Source of the DNA: Sarcomyxa edulis
Lineage: Eukaryota; Basidiomycota; Agaricomycetes; Agaricales; Mycenaceae
Direction: 5' to 3'
Assembly (NCBI GenBank): GCA_009761415.1
Contig: QUOL01000005.1
Coordinates: 186,001-250,000 of the forward strand
Length of the DNA stretch: 64,000 nt
The notes under the pieces were generated by a model. The model searched no databases. It had not been told where the DNA came from and saw only the letters and a list, made by a program, of their open reading frames with translations. This document shows positions 30,802 through 42,558 of the stretch, piece after piece. Position numbers and translations under genes: made by a program. Within the stretch, counting starts at the first letter, position 1. Each line of letters starts with the position of its first letter.

Positions 30802-33521
30802 ATGAATACCAGGAGGACACATCGTGATGCTCCGTCAACCATCAATAGAGAGAATATTCCTCCTCCACCCCCTAAAGCTCGGAAGAAACGGAAGGCATCT
30901 GCAGTAGCCGCTGCTGTCGCAATCGCACCAACACATGGAGTCAACGGAGGAGACGAGGAAAAATCTGAGCAAGTTGACGAACCAGCTAGTAAGCGGCAGA
31001 AGAGCACAGCTACAAGCTACAGGCACCCCTTCACTCCAACTCGTATACAAAGTCCAGCTGCTGCTAGCAATTCAAATCCATCAGAACGAGCATATAATCA
31101 GCAAAATCCTGTCAACGCACCGAATACTTTGAAACTAGTCCCCACTCCTCCTTTTACTGTAGCAGAATCCGAAGCTCGATCCATCCAGAATGCATTCCAT
31201 CGTAAAAATCCTGTTCAGACCCGATCACCAGCCGCTCAAGAAGTAGAAACCCAAGACGAGTTACCTCGGAGTCCGAGTCCAATCACATATCCACCAATCA
31301 CCTCTCCTCAGATTGACCCACACTTGAACCCTGATCGATCTTCCGAACCTGCAAAACAAGTCAAAGACAAGAACGAACAAAGATCTCGCACTGTTTCCAA
31401 CATACCACGATTCTCTGCGTTGCACTTTTCCAATCCTGCTACCACACCACAGGATGCCGTATCCAAGTCTCAAAAGCTGCCTCAATCTTCCGGTACCAGC
31501 ATCTCCCAGAAACCCTTTCGTCTAACTTTTGGTGCACCAGCATCCTCAGGCTCAGGTCCTCGTCCGCGTAACCCATCCGGCTTGCGTCTCTTTGGAAATC
31601 TGGGTATATCGGGCTCTGGGATTCAAGCCAAAGTCAGTTCTGGAAGTCAAACCGCCTTTGGGATACAGAAAGAGGCGCATATAAATGGACAAACCCTTAT
31701 CCCCTCGAAGCCTGGCCTAAATAGAAAAACATCTTCAGCAGCGGTTGACCTCGGTGAGCGACAGGGACCTGGTGGAAGCATATCTGAGAAGCTCGGAGAC
31801 CACATGAAGAAAAATAGAAAGATACCAGCTCGTTCCCCAATGTCGTCTTCACAACCTCCGAAGGCTCCTGTCAACAGATCCCAACCACCTCAGCAGATCA
31901 TCGAAGAACCAGTCATACCCCCGCCTGACTTGCATCTCAATTCACCCATCCCATCCCCTCTGTCGCAACCTGCCCATAACATCGTCACCTCACCCAGTTC
32001 GCGCATTCCAAGACTTACAACAATTCCCAAGACTCTGACCGATAAGATCTTGCAGCTTGAAGGAAACACCAAGCGGTTGGCATATGGCTTGGATTGTGTG
32101 GGCCGCACTGTACAGAGGTTGGGAAAAGATAGCGGTGCAGAGAAGGAAAGAGTCGATGACTTACAAAACACTTTAGAAACTCTGCAGGGCCAACAAATGG
32201 ATGCTTGTGCAGTTCAGGACGAGCTGATAGCTGATATCAAAACGTACCAGGAGGGTCTTCTGGAAAGCCAGAAAGCTATCGACAAACTCGGGAGGATGTT
32301 CGAGCAGCTTGGAATAGAAAATGATATTGAGGAGACTGTTGCAAAGTTGAAAGCGAAAGTGAAAAACAAGAAGGAGAAGGACAATAACCTGAATGTGAGT
32401 GTCGACTCAACTTGGGCTTAAAATCCTCCCTTCGAGCTGAAAGGCTTCTATATAGGCCGCCATCCGAAACGCCTTCTATAAGGTCATGGGTCTGATGAAG
32501 AATACCAAAATCGAAGAGATGGGCCCCGGAGAAGCTGTTGATGGATGGATTCCTGATCCTGAAGTTCCAGGCGAGTTTCTTCTTCGTCCTGACTGGACTG
32601 CAAATTGGAACGGTCATGGAGTCTGGCTCCCAAGAGGGATAAAATCTCTCCGTTTGCGAATTCCAGAAGCCGATCCTTCAATTACCAATGAGACCGTTGC
32701 CGAGTTGAGCAATGATTATCTTGAAGAGCGGTTGAAGATTGTCGTAAAGGGTATCACCACCAAATACAAGAAACACCTCAAAGCAGTGAGTGTCGAGGCT
32801 GAAGTCGATGCCAAGAAGATTGCTGCGATGAAGAATCGACGCTCACGTAGAAAGGAACGGGTAAGTTTCCAGAATTAATATCTCATTAAAATGCTTACAT
32901 GGGTTTAGAAATGCGAAGAACGGAGAACAGCGTTTCTGCGATCGCTGGCAGAGAAGCACGATGATGAGGGATGGGAATTTTTTCTCAATCCCAAAACTGG
33001 TCCAGCGTATCAGTCAACTGATGAGAGCGATAACGAAGATACTCTTGATCCGGAAACTGAGACTGAAATTGATCTAAAAATCAGTACTACACGAAAGCCA
33101 TGGAGATCGAGACCACCTATCTATCGTTCAGAAGCGGTACGTAGCTTGGTCTTTGGTACATCATCAAGACATTGATTAATGCTATTGAAAGATGGAACAG
33201 GGAATCGCACAATTAGACAAAGAGGTCTTCCACATGCGGAAAGAGAAAGCAAAACATACCAAGAATCAAACACCGTCCTATCCTCGTCATAGAGGTGATC
33301 CAAAAGACAAGGATTTGCCACATCTTGGAAAACATAATATCAGGATACCTCGTGGAGCCGTCGATCGGGAATGGTTGAGGAATCATCCTGATCAGGACAC
33401 CTGGAGTACGATTGCACGCGACAATGAACCGGTTGGTATGACAGAAGACCATCTTGATGACGACGAAGATAATGCTGCAGATGACGAAGAAGACCTTGAA
33501 GAGAATGATTTGTACCAATAA
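30802..33521 (+). CDS. Second protein of the CACTA element (coiled-coil, uncharacterised)
   Basis: Four exons from ATG 30802. The N-terminus is basic and disordered (RENIPPPPPKARKKRKASAV, later ASKRQKSTATSYRHP, a nuclear-signal-like patch), followed by a long Ser/Pro region. A coiled coil lies at about codons 415-525 (KILQLEGNTKRLAYGLDCVG, RVDDLQNTLETLQGQQ). After the intron at about 32395-32455 a globular part begins AAIRNAFYKVMGLMKN, with DGWIPDPEVPGEFLLRPDWT. Later exons give KHDDEGWEFFLNPKTGPAY and HNIRIPRGAVDREWLRNHP. The end is acidic (DDDEDNAADDEEDLEEN). There is no match I can name. Its position in the element and coiled-coil layout suggest a DNA-binding partner of the transposase, as TnpA is in plants; this is inference. 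The stop is 88 bases from the transposase stop (convergent). Confidence 0.8.
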
Positions 33522-33608
33522 CACTCGGGCTCAGAACTGTCACTTGAAAAAACCTAGATTCATCGTATTTGCCAACGCCTTGCTAGTTTAGTAATGGACA
33601 TTAGTATT

Positions 33609-36600
33609 TCACAGATTCAACTCGTAGTCATCGTTGTCTAATAGAGACTCGTCAATCTCCGGTGACGCCTGTAATAAAATAAATAAAAATCAGAGTTTAA
33701 CAGTAGATAGCCAATCAGAGCGTACATGGTGATGTGCAACCGTGATCCAGAGGTTTTTTTCTTGTACCGATATCGGAATCAATACAAACTGACCGGCAAA
33801 CCATACAAGCGATACCACCTCTCTGGAATAGAATGTTTCTGCATGCCATGCGCCAACACCGAGATCGAGGGCTCTGAAAGAATAAGATGAGTAACATGGT
33901 TTTGTAGAGAGCAACAACACATATATGCAGACTTGCCTCATGGCCCAAGGAAACTCAGGCATCATATCACTGGTTCGGAAACGCTGAACGATAGCGAAGT
34001 CTGCGACCAGAGGTTCACCATTCCGCAAAGATTGAGTTGCACGGAATATATAGAGAATTCGGACGGGGGATCGGTTTTCAATATATCCGTACTGTCCTGA
34101 GACTCCCCGTTGTGAGGTTGAGGCTCCATAACGAAGGTTCTTGATCCAGATATGAGTGTAAGAGCTGACACGGCCTGTGAACGAGGCACCGTCGTCTGGA
34201 ATGTCAATTGCCGTATCTGAATAGAGTGTCACAGAAATTCTCCAGAGACGCTTTAGATATTCGAATACAAGGCCATAGTAGCCAGTTCCTAGTCCTCGAA
34301 GTTCAAGATCATGTGGAAAAGATGCAAAGCGACGATTGTCTGTATTTGTTATTGAGTTATTAAAGATATTTAGATACAAATTTGACGTACTGAGAGTTCC
34401 TTCAATTTGCATACGAGCAAGATAGTTTTCTAGTGTGCCACGGCGCTCCTTAGTTCCACCTTTGATATATGACATCAGTAGTTCAAGGGACGCTTTGTCC
34501 GCTGATGTTGGGTTCTCTAGATTTTCCAGATGAGTGATCTAGTATGTGTTCATTGTTTTTAACCATCAGCTAGTTTTGTACGAAACATAGACCACACGTA
34601 CCAAATCTTGAATAAAAGCAGTCTTCCACCATCCACGCATCATAGTGCCCTCCATTTCACCACCAGCATGGCCGTTGTGATTGAACCGGCCCAAAAAACC
34701 ATTGTTTCGCTCATACGCGTAAACCCACCAGTTGCAACACGGTCCAAATTGGAGAAACTGAGGTTCCAGATGCATTGCAAAATGGAAATAAGGCGTTAAA
34801 TGACACCCCATGTGAGCCCAAGTCTGGACGCACTCCGAAAGTGCAGAACATCCACGTTTTACATCGTTGGGGCTGAGTTCCTCGGACGATAGAATGCGGA
34901 CAGAGGCAGTAAATTCGAGTAGTGTGTCATAGTGGCGTTGAAGAGACCGGTCCATGGTCACCGTTCCAATCCGTTCCAATTCGTCGTCGAGATCGTCAGG
35001 TGACATTGTGTCTGCATTTTTCATCATAAAAGCCTCTTTCATTCGAGCTCGTACAAGTTTCTCGGAGGCGGCTTGTGCTCGTGCAATTTTTGTTTTAGGA
35101 GGTGATGGTGGTGCAGTGGTATCTGGAATTGTTCCGTCGACCTGCCATGCAGCATAAAGAGCAACAAATAGGACGGTGATGTGCGATCGCCATTGATCCG
35201 CTTTGACTGAGCCTGCACCTCGTGTTATCTGTTGAAGGGTTCAGAATGTCGAAGAGACTCATAAAAATGGATCTACTCACCGAGGGCGGTAGACGGCTAA
35301 TGGAAGGGGGCCATATCATCGTGGAGAATATGTCTTCAATTTCCTGTAGTGGATCAGCGCGGTCCTCGCGTCCTTCTCCTCCTCCATTGAACATTCCATA
35401 GTTGTAGAGAATGTTTTTGGTGACGTGTTTGACCATAGCTGCAAGCAATACGAGTGGTCAGATATATATCACACAAAAATGTCTGATAGAGACAAGGACA
35501 AACTAAGATAGACGCAATGCATAAAATCTATCAGAGACGTCCCACGAGGCATCCACGTTGGTAACAAGTCTAACTCAGACCACCGTACTCCACGTTTATT
35601 GAAGATATCTTCTGCAACCTCTGGTTCAGCTTCACGGGCACGGAAAGCGTACTTGAGGTAACGCAAGTCGTCCCGCATGACAAATTCTTCAGAAAAACTC
35701 AGTGATAAGACATATAAAAGCAGGATGATTGCGTACCAGCAGGATCATAGCATTGATGGTCATTTATCTCGGGAAAGGTCGCTTCACACTGTGGGCACAT
35801 GAACCGCTTGGAAGTATGGCTTGGAAGACCACAGACTTTTCGGCTTGCAAGAAGATCCGAAATATGATTATAAAGAATCGAATGAGAGAGCATTGGAGCT
35901 TTCTGGCCATACACCTTGAATTCCCGACCTTCAGAAATGGTTACGCTCAATGTAAAACATGCAGATTTAAGTAGACTTACCATTATAAAGTCGAGCCATA
36001 CTTCCAACAAAAGGAATTAGCAACTGATTAAGCTCTTCGAGCGATGGTTCCTTTGGTCCAGATATCATTAAGACGAGGTGCGTTTCTTCTCGTAGGTATC
36101 TGATGCCACGAAGATTGTTGCATAGGACCATATACACAGCTCCTGTCGAATGAGTGGTACCTTTGACCGATTGAAACCTGGATATCCAATAGATATATCA
36201 GATTTTGAGGCTATATCAAGTTTCTCAAAACATACCAATCGACATTGATCTGCCAGCAGAGACCACAAGGAAGAGCGACAAATTGTTGGTGGAGCTCATG
36301 GACGTCGATGTCCTTGACACTCCACTTTCCTGTACGTCGGCGTTCAAGACCAGCTTGCATTGCACGCCAGCCCCAAGCATCATATATGTCTTGCATAGGT
36401 TCATCTAGACGGCCTTCGAACGCTTCGTAACCCCTGAGATGATTTGGCGGCCGTTCTCCAGGTGTATCATCTGGACCGCGCCACTCGTTCAACTGTTCAA
36501 ACTTGCCGGGCTGAAGTAAGATGCGGGCGACAATGCGTTCAGGATCCACGTAAGGGATAATCTTGCAGGGAGTTCGTTTTTCCTTCCCATCGGCAGTCCG

Positions 36601-37602
36601 TTTGACTGTATAGATAGACCCTTCACAATCTTCAGCGGTACAGTTGGGGGATGTTAGTTCGCTCAGCTGATGGGGATAATGGAGTTTCCAGCATTTTGTG
36701 CAAACAAATAGATAAGTGATGAATTTGTCGGTAGAAACTCCAAGACGTTTTTCGACTGTTTGTATTGTACGAGCCATGTTGGAAAGACCAGGGATATTAA
36801 ACCCAGGGGTAGTGGCCTGGAGCGCAAGTAGATTGTGATATGTGCCGTCTAGCATGATTTTCGCTGCAGCATGGGTTGTTCCTTCGAATGCGCAGGAAAC
36901 AAAGACACGGATATAAGCACTTCGGATGGCAAAGTGCTCATCAAAGGCTGCAGGAAGGTCGCGATCAGGATCGTCGTCATCAGAATCACTGGCTTCCGAC
37001 GTGTCGAATAGTGATGCTCGCGAAATGAATAGAGGGTCATCGGTGATATTGAGAGGAATTCCTTTGGCTGGAAATTCGTTCTCTGAGGTGGTACAATCTG
37101 AATCATCGGAGCTGTCGCTGGTGTAGTTTCCATCCAGAATGGAGGCAAAGGGAAGAGGATGATCGATGTCTGAATCAGAGTCAGACAAATCGTTCCGAAG
37201 TGAGGGAGCATTGTCAAAGAGTTCTCCAATGATTTTGTCAACCTGAGTTTTGTCAATCTGAACAGTGAAGACTCCGTTTTCACTTTCCCCGGATGAATCG
37301 CCACCATCGTGTGTGTCTGCCAGTGGATCATACTCGAGCTCTGAGTCATGGCACTGAGTCGTATTTGGGTCAGGAATTGGTGCAGGGACATTCATTTCAA
37401 TGGGATGATGAGATGGTATCAGAGTGGGAATTGAGGGTAGAAGTGATTTGAGTCGTCGCGTATGCCCTCGAGGTTTGCCAGCACGCTCATCATCATCATC
37501 TTGATGGTTCCGTGCAGTCTGCTTCGTCTGTTTTTTCCCATTACTGCTTCCACCAATGCATATTGAGCATCTACACCAGGTTATCTTGTTGTGATCAGGC
37601 AT
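33609..37602 (-). CDS. Tnp2-type CACTA transposase
   Basis: Cuts and joins the element ends. Start at ATG 37602 with a zinc-binding-like opening (WCRCSICIGGSS), then a very acidic Ser/Asp region. The conserved core reads MARTIQTVEKRLGV, YLFVCTKCWKLHYPHQLSEL, CEGSIYTVKRTADGKE, YEAFEGRLDEPMQDIYDAWG, DWFQSVKGTTHSTGAVYM, VLCNNLRGIRYLREETHLVL, ISGPKEPSLEELNQLL, MCPQCEATFPEINDH, LLPTWMPRGTSLIDFMHC and VKHVTKNILYNYGMF, then QTWAHMGCHLTPYFHFAMH and NWWVYAYERNNGFLGRFNHN. These match the order of Tnp2 transposases common in Agaricomycetes (the Transposase_21 group). About seven introns were traced and all keep frame; the last exon ends DNDDYELNL and a stop at 33609. No inactivating break was seen. Confidence 0.9.
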
Positions 37603-38204
37603 GTCAACTCCAGCAAGTAAATGACGCTTGAATGCAAGCAGCGATGATAGGGTTATGTTTCTGGGATGAATTTGCGAGATATTCGGAAGAAAAATGGTGC
37701 TTTAGATAGTTCTAAGCTTGAGATAGTGTAGACAAGTCACAGAGTGAAGTACATCTTCAGAGTTAGGGCAGTAGTCTGGATGGATGAACGACCGGCAAAA
37801 TTACTGACGAAGCTTCGTCAGTTTTTTGTGCCAAAGATAGAACTCCAGCCAAACAGAGGCCAAAGTCCGCCGCGGGCTCGAATTCAGTCTCCGACGAGGT
37901 AACGCGTGACACATTGCAAGCAGGTATGTCTTGTGATATTATTTGCCCCAAACACATTTTGGATAAGTTATGAGCACGTATATAGGCCCATTGGGGTTCA
38001 TTAAGTATACCTGTCTACTCAGAATTCATTCATTTATGGTCCAATTAATGTAAGAAAATTCATAAATATAATGGCTGAGATGTCACACATGTGACGCGGC
38101 CAAATTTGGCAACAGTCCCCGAGTCGAGACGGTTTCTCATCCCAAAAAGGTCACGGCTACAGGCGTAGCTCCTTCCTTTCAAGGACTGTGACCGGAAGCC
38201 TGAT

Positions 38205-38338
38205 GTATATACTAGATATCTACTATGTATGTACCGAATATCTACGGGGGAATACAACTTGTATACACCAAATATATACCCGGTTATACAGCCTGTATAA
38301 ACAGAAAGAAAATATGTGGTGTATATGTAGTGTATATA
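38205..38338. repeat. Right subterminal repeat region of the CACTA element
   Basis: AT-rich with repeated TATATACC, GTATATAC, ATACCAAATAT and CCGAATATC motifs, related in inverted orientation to the left subterminal region. Confidence 0.65.
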
Positions 38339-38377
38339 CCAAATATCGCAGCATAATATTCGGCTCAAATCCCAGTG
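38339..38377 (-). repeat. Right terminal inverted repeat of the CACTA element
   Basis: Ends GGCTCAAATCCCAGTG, the inverted partner of the left end. It is followed by AAA at 38378-38380, the right copy of the target duplication. The 740 bases between the transposase start and this end hold only the transposase leader and subterminal repeats. Confidence 0.9.
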
Positions 38378-38380
38378 AAA

Positions 38381-38816
38381 GAGAAAGCGGATGGCCACGC
38401 GATCATACCAGTGCTCCTGTCCTCTTACTTACACGACGAACGTCTTGACGCCAAATTGTCTGCAATTCCCATGCATACGTGCCAGTGAAATGCATAGGAA
38501 GACTATGTTATTCTCTAATTCATGACCCAGGTGATTTACCTCGAGGACTAGGACCGGAACTTCGAGTCGAAACTCTCGCCTTTCAAATTCAACTCACATG
38601 GGATCCGGACATGGCCCAGATGTAAGTTACACTGATAGGTGTATGTGGTTTATACACCTATAGATCCGTGATTTCACCTGGACGTCTTAGGCCGCTAATT
38701 ACACATCCGGAAGCCCACAGCACAGGTATTGCCGCAGCTTAACAGCCTTGGTTCCAAGTTAAGTACTGGGACCTGTTCGTGAATAAGCAGTCTACTGCAT
38801 CTCCCATCTACATACG
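38381..38816. promoter_or_regulatory. Promoter region of the C2-domain gene, next to the transposon
   Basis: 436 bases between the element and the C2-domain ATG. No ORF that I can support. Before the insertion this joined the lectin promoter (30372-30502), making a divergent intergenic region of about 570 bases. Confidence 0.4.
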
Positions 38817-39593
38817 ATGATCAACTGTACCACTACCCAGTGAGTTTCTATAGCTACCTCGGATTTACCTTTGGAATATTGATGCCATGCAGGAATGTCG
38901 ACGTCGATATTCCGAAACGTATCCAATTCCATAGTGAGTTGACTTTCATTCTTGAGACGTCGATCCCGTTACTCTGCAGTGCTGATATACCCACCCACCA
39001 ACTAGTCGTCGCAGCAACGAGCCTCCCCTTGATGAACTATACCCGACGTACTACTTACGTTACGGTGCACACCCCCGACCTCGACAGATCATGCAAGACC
39101 AGTAAAGTGAAAGTACAGGCACAGCAAACACAGCCAGAGTGGAATGAGAACATGCCGCCGTTAGTTTCATTCTATCGTCATCATTTTGTCCCCGCGAGGA
39201 ATGTCTGAAACTGACCCTTGCCTTCCCCCCTAGGATGTCACTGAAAGCATCATCCACGATCACTTTCAAAGTCAAACACCATTCTCTCTGGCCAGGTGCT
39301 AGCCGGGTTGTTGGTACAATCCAACTGCCGTTGGCGAATCTTTTAGAGATGCAGGGCTCAGAAAATGATACATGTTAGTGTAGATCCATCGTCATTTATC
39401 CTCTCATTGTTCTAAACTCGCGTGTCCCTGTTTTTTTTTTTCAGTCATAGCTCTTCCGATGACAGGCGTCGGCAAATCCAGGACCAGCTCGAATCCAACG
39501 CTGACATTCCGAATCCGAGAATTGGCCTCACAGCAGTCCGCCGCCGAAGCTGCTGCGAGAGCGGTAGCAGCTAGACTACAAAAGTCTCCCTGA
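38817..39593 (+). CDS. C2-domain protein
   Basis: C2 domains bind membrane phospholipids, often with calcium. A 23-base first exon (38817-38839, MINCTTTQ) splices to NVDVDIPKRIQFHSELTF. The C2 strands follow: LVVAATSLPLMNYTRRTTYV, VHTPDLDRSCKTSKVKVQ, QTQPEWNENMPP, then after an intron MSLKASSTITFKVKHHSLWP, RVVGTIQLPLANLL, and after a third intron FIALPMTGVGKSRTSSNPTL, TFRIRELASQQ and a helical Ala-rich end. The T-x-P-x-W-N-E and V-G-T-I-Q-L-P motifs are C2-like. The protein is short (about 190 residues) with no second domain, so it may be a free-standing C2 protein or the N-terminal form of a longer family. The start is the only ATG giving a consistent phase. Confidence 0.65.
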
Positions 39594-39951
39594 CACCGCA
39601 AATAGCAGCTACACTATTTCCTGAAGATCCACCAATTTTTCTCACTTTTCCCATCTCTCCTTCGCCCTCTCTCGCTTGAATCTGTATTATGTACACCTAA
39701 CCCCTCGTCGTCTCGTAGGTAACAGAAAAATACAAGGTCTATATATTGTCACGGCCCTTGTACTTTTTTCGTGCGGAACCAAAAATTGAATGCATATGAT
39801 CGAAAATAGCTCCGCCTCGAGGGGTGGACATCCAAAGGACGTCCCCATTTTGGTCGTATTTGTATTTCGACGAACAATAGCTCCTGCAATAATTGTGCTC
39901 TTTCATCCTTCCTTCTTCCACTACTACAACCCACTGTAAAATACCCTCCTC

Positions 39952-41671
39952 ATGATCAGCTTGAAACGAATGACAGACCGCTTTGGAGCCCGTAGCCGCG
40001 AGGAGCATCTCGCCGATATCAATCTCGACTCAAAGCCAGTTCCCGACGTACCTCCAATACCGCCATTCCCATACGACCACAGAGCATCTATATCGACGCA
40101 AAGGACGTCTTCGAGTGATGAAAGAACATCTTCTGGCAGCGAATGGAGCAAACGAGGTGATAGTCTGACTCTCGATATCATCGAAGAGCGACCGCTCCCG
40201 GCACTTCCTCTACCCTCAGTACAACCCATACTTCCTCGAGTCGTCAGTCGTCCGAAAGGATGTTATAAACTCGCGGATTTCATTATACATCGGACGTTGG
40301 GCACCGGTAGTTTCGGTAGAGTTCATCTCGGTGCGTTGGCTCGAGTCTCTCTTTATTACAATTTCTCACTGACCGTGGCGTCCATGTATCAGTTCGAAGT
40401 AAACACAACCTTCGATTCTATGCGATCAAGGTCCTGAGCAAGGAACGAGTTGTCAAGATGAAGCAGGTAGAGCATACGAATAGCGAGAAATATATGCTCG
40501 AGTCTGTGGAACATCCGTTCATCATCAATCTGTGGGGTACATTCCAGGACACCTCGAATCTCTATATGGTCATGGATTTTGTTCCAGGGGGGGAACTCTT
40601 CACTCTGCTACGTAGATCGAATGTGCGTATCTCCTTGTCTGTGCTGGTCTGGACAGTATACAGGGTAGAATAAAAGCACCACATACTATCATCTCAAAGA
40701 GCAAGTAGGGAAAGAAAAGAACTCTGTGACACTTAGACGAGGTGGAGAAGAGTCAATTCTTTCCTTCAGCTTTCTTGTGGAAGTTGTGATCTTCCAAACT
40801 CCTCCTTCTTTGAAATAATTTGTGGTATTCGCGCACTCACACGCATTGTCTCTTCTAGAGATTCCCGGACCCAGTAGCCAAATTCTACGCAGCAGAGGTT
40901 GCGCTAGCTCTGAACCACTTACACGAACGAGACATCATCTACCGAGACCTGAAGCCCGAGAACATCCTAATAAATCACGACGGGAACATCAAAGTAGCCG
41001 ACTTTGGTTTCGCAAAAGCCTGCTCAACAACCACCTGGACACTGTGCGGTACACCTGATTATCTCGCTCCAGAGGTAATATACACATCTATACCTTGACT
41101 TCCGTATTAACATCTGCACTAGATCGTCAATCAACAACGCTACAATAAAAGTGTAGACTGGTACGCCCTCGGCGTCCTCATCTTCGAGATGCTCTCCGGT
41201 CTCCCTCCATACCACCAACCCGACGGCAACCCCGTCCTTCTGTACGAGAAAATCGTACAAGGACCTTCCCATATTCGCTGGCCAAACTTCAACCCCAACG
41301 CAACCGACCTAATCCTCAAACTCATGGATAGCGACCCCAGCAAACGATATGGTAATCTCCAATATGGTGCTGGTGATGTTTTCGCCCATGTTTGGTTCAA
41401 AGAAGTGGACTGGGAGAAGTTATTGGCTAGGGAGATCACGGCTCCGTTCTTGCCTAGGATCAACGGGGATGGAGATGCTAGCGCGTACGTATCCTACTTC
41501 TACTTTCTAATCTATCGTCTTTGGCATTTCTTGTCATTCTCATGTAGTCTTGATGGTAGCTTCGACCAATACCCAGAAGACAACGCGACGGCTGGATATG
41601 GCGCGTTGACAGAAGATTTGTTCGGCGACGCTTTCCCATCTTTTGAATACACGGGAATCATGACCTCATAG
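39952..41671 (+). CDS. cAMP-dependent protein kinase catalytic subunit (AGC kinase)
   Basis: Phosphorylates Ser/Thr in R-R-x-S/T sites in the cAMP pathway that controls growth, mating and development in fungi. Start [20 protein letters not shown], then a long disordered N-terminus. The kinase domain reads [20 protein letters not shown] (glycine loop), [20 protein letters not shown] (catalytic Lys), [59 protein letters not shown] (activation loop with the phosphorylatable Thr) and [20 protein letters not shown]. The AGC C-tail follows: [20 protein letters not shown], then [20 protein letters not shown] and FPSFEYT. Four introns, the third unusually long (about 237 bases, 40623-40859). All catalytic residues are present. 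Confidence 0.93.
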
Positions 41672-42558
41672 CGAATGGCGTTCGCAACCCTCTCTCCCTT
41701 TTCGTCATCGTCATCGGAGAGGTTGCGTTCTGTACTAACACCGCACTCTGCCATCGAGCAGCCAACACTCACATAGATGACCGCGGACAGGTCATGTACG
41801 ACTATAAGAAGTTTGATCATTTCTTATTTCTACTTTATTCGCATCGGCATCCCGAGCGCCACCCTTCAAAAAGCTACTTTCTATACCATACCACGAGGAG
41901 AAAAGGACGAAGACCTTTTGTACTACTCAGACGCATCTGCCTAGTCCCCTCTATATACTTGTTGTTATCAATATACCCAGCATGAATGCGAGATACCGTC
42001 GAAGACCTATCGTGTTGCAATGCTATATTACTTTCAGGTCTCAAAATCGTTCTTAGTCACTAGCACTGATAACGAGGCATGCAACATCGATAGAAATTTT
42101 ACAGGGATTCGTGAGTTGTGTACGTATTGTGGTCGGAGACTTTGGTATGTATCTACTTGCAGGGATGAGAGAAATGCTAATACTACTGACTACTAAATAA
42201 CTAACTACTGGTGGTGATACGTAAAGATGATAGACACAGAGACGGAGAGACGGAGAGAGAGATATGCAAAAAGGAGGAGACGAACAAGCGAAGAGCAAAG
42301 GGCTGCCGGTGGAACCATCGACGAGATCTTGAATCCTACGACGCCAGAGGGAAGGTGGAGGGAGGGTAATGAAGGAGACGGGGGGTAAAAATGAGAAAAC
42401 TACTGCTACGAAAAGATCCAGATGCAAGAGACGATAGAGAGAGCACGATATAAAACAGACATAGGGGGACAGAGGAAAGACGAATGTGATAGATAGCGTG
42501 TTTGTCGATAAGGAGCACGAATGATATCTTCTGCGATGCCTAGCGCGACGAACGTTTT
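41672..42558. other. Convergent intergenic region with purine-rich tract
   Basis: Lies between the 3' ends of the kinase and transportin genes. It includes a GA-rich imperfect repeat (about 42235-42300). A 191-codon reverse ORF (42053-42628) overlaps the transportin 3' end and is a low-complexity artefact. Confidence 0.5.

Larger units (their letters stand above)
30506..38377. mobile_element. Complete CACTA (EnSpm) DNA transposon with Tnp2 transposase, 7872 bp
   Basis: Both ends start CACTGGG, and the two 39-40 base terminal inverted repeats match at roughly 85 percent of positions by eye. A 3-bp direct repeat (AAA) flanks the element. Subterminal zones are AT-rich and full of repeated TATATACC/ATATTTGG-like motifs. 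Inside are two convergent multi-exon genes, a Tnp2-type transposase (reverse) and a second protein (forward), both with open frames after splicing. The CACTG ends, subterminal repeats, 3-bp duplication, Tnp2 and second ORF together define a CACTA element. The absence of stops suggests recent insertion, and it may still be able to move. Confidence 0.9.
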
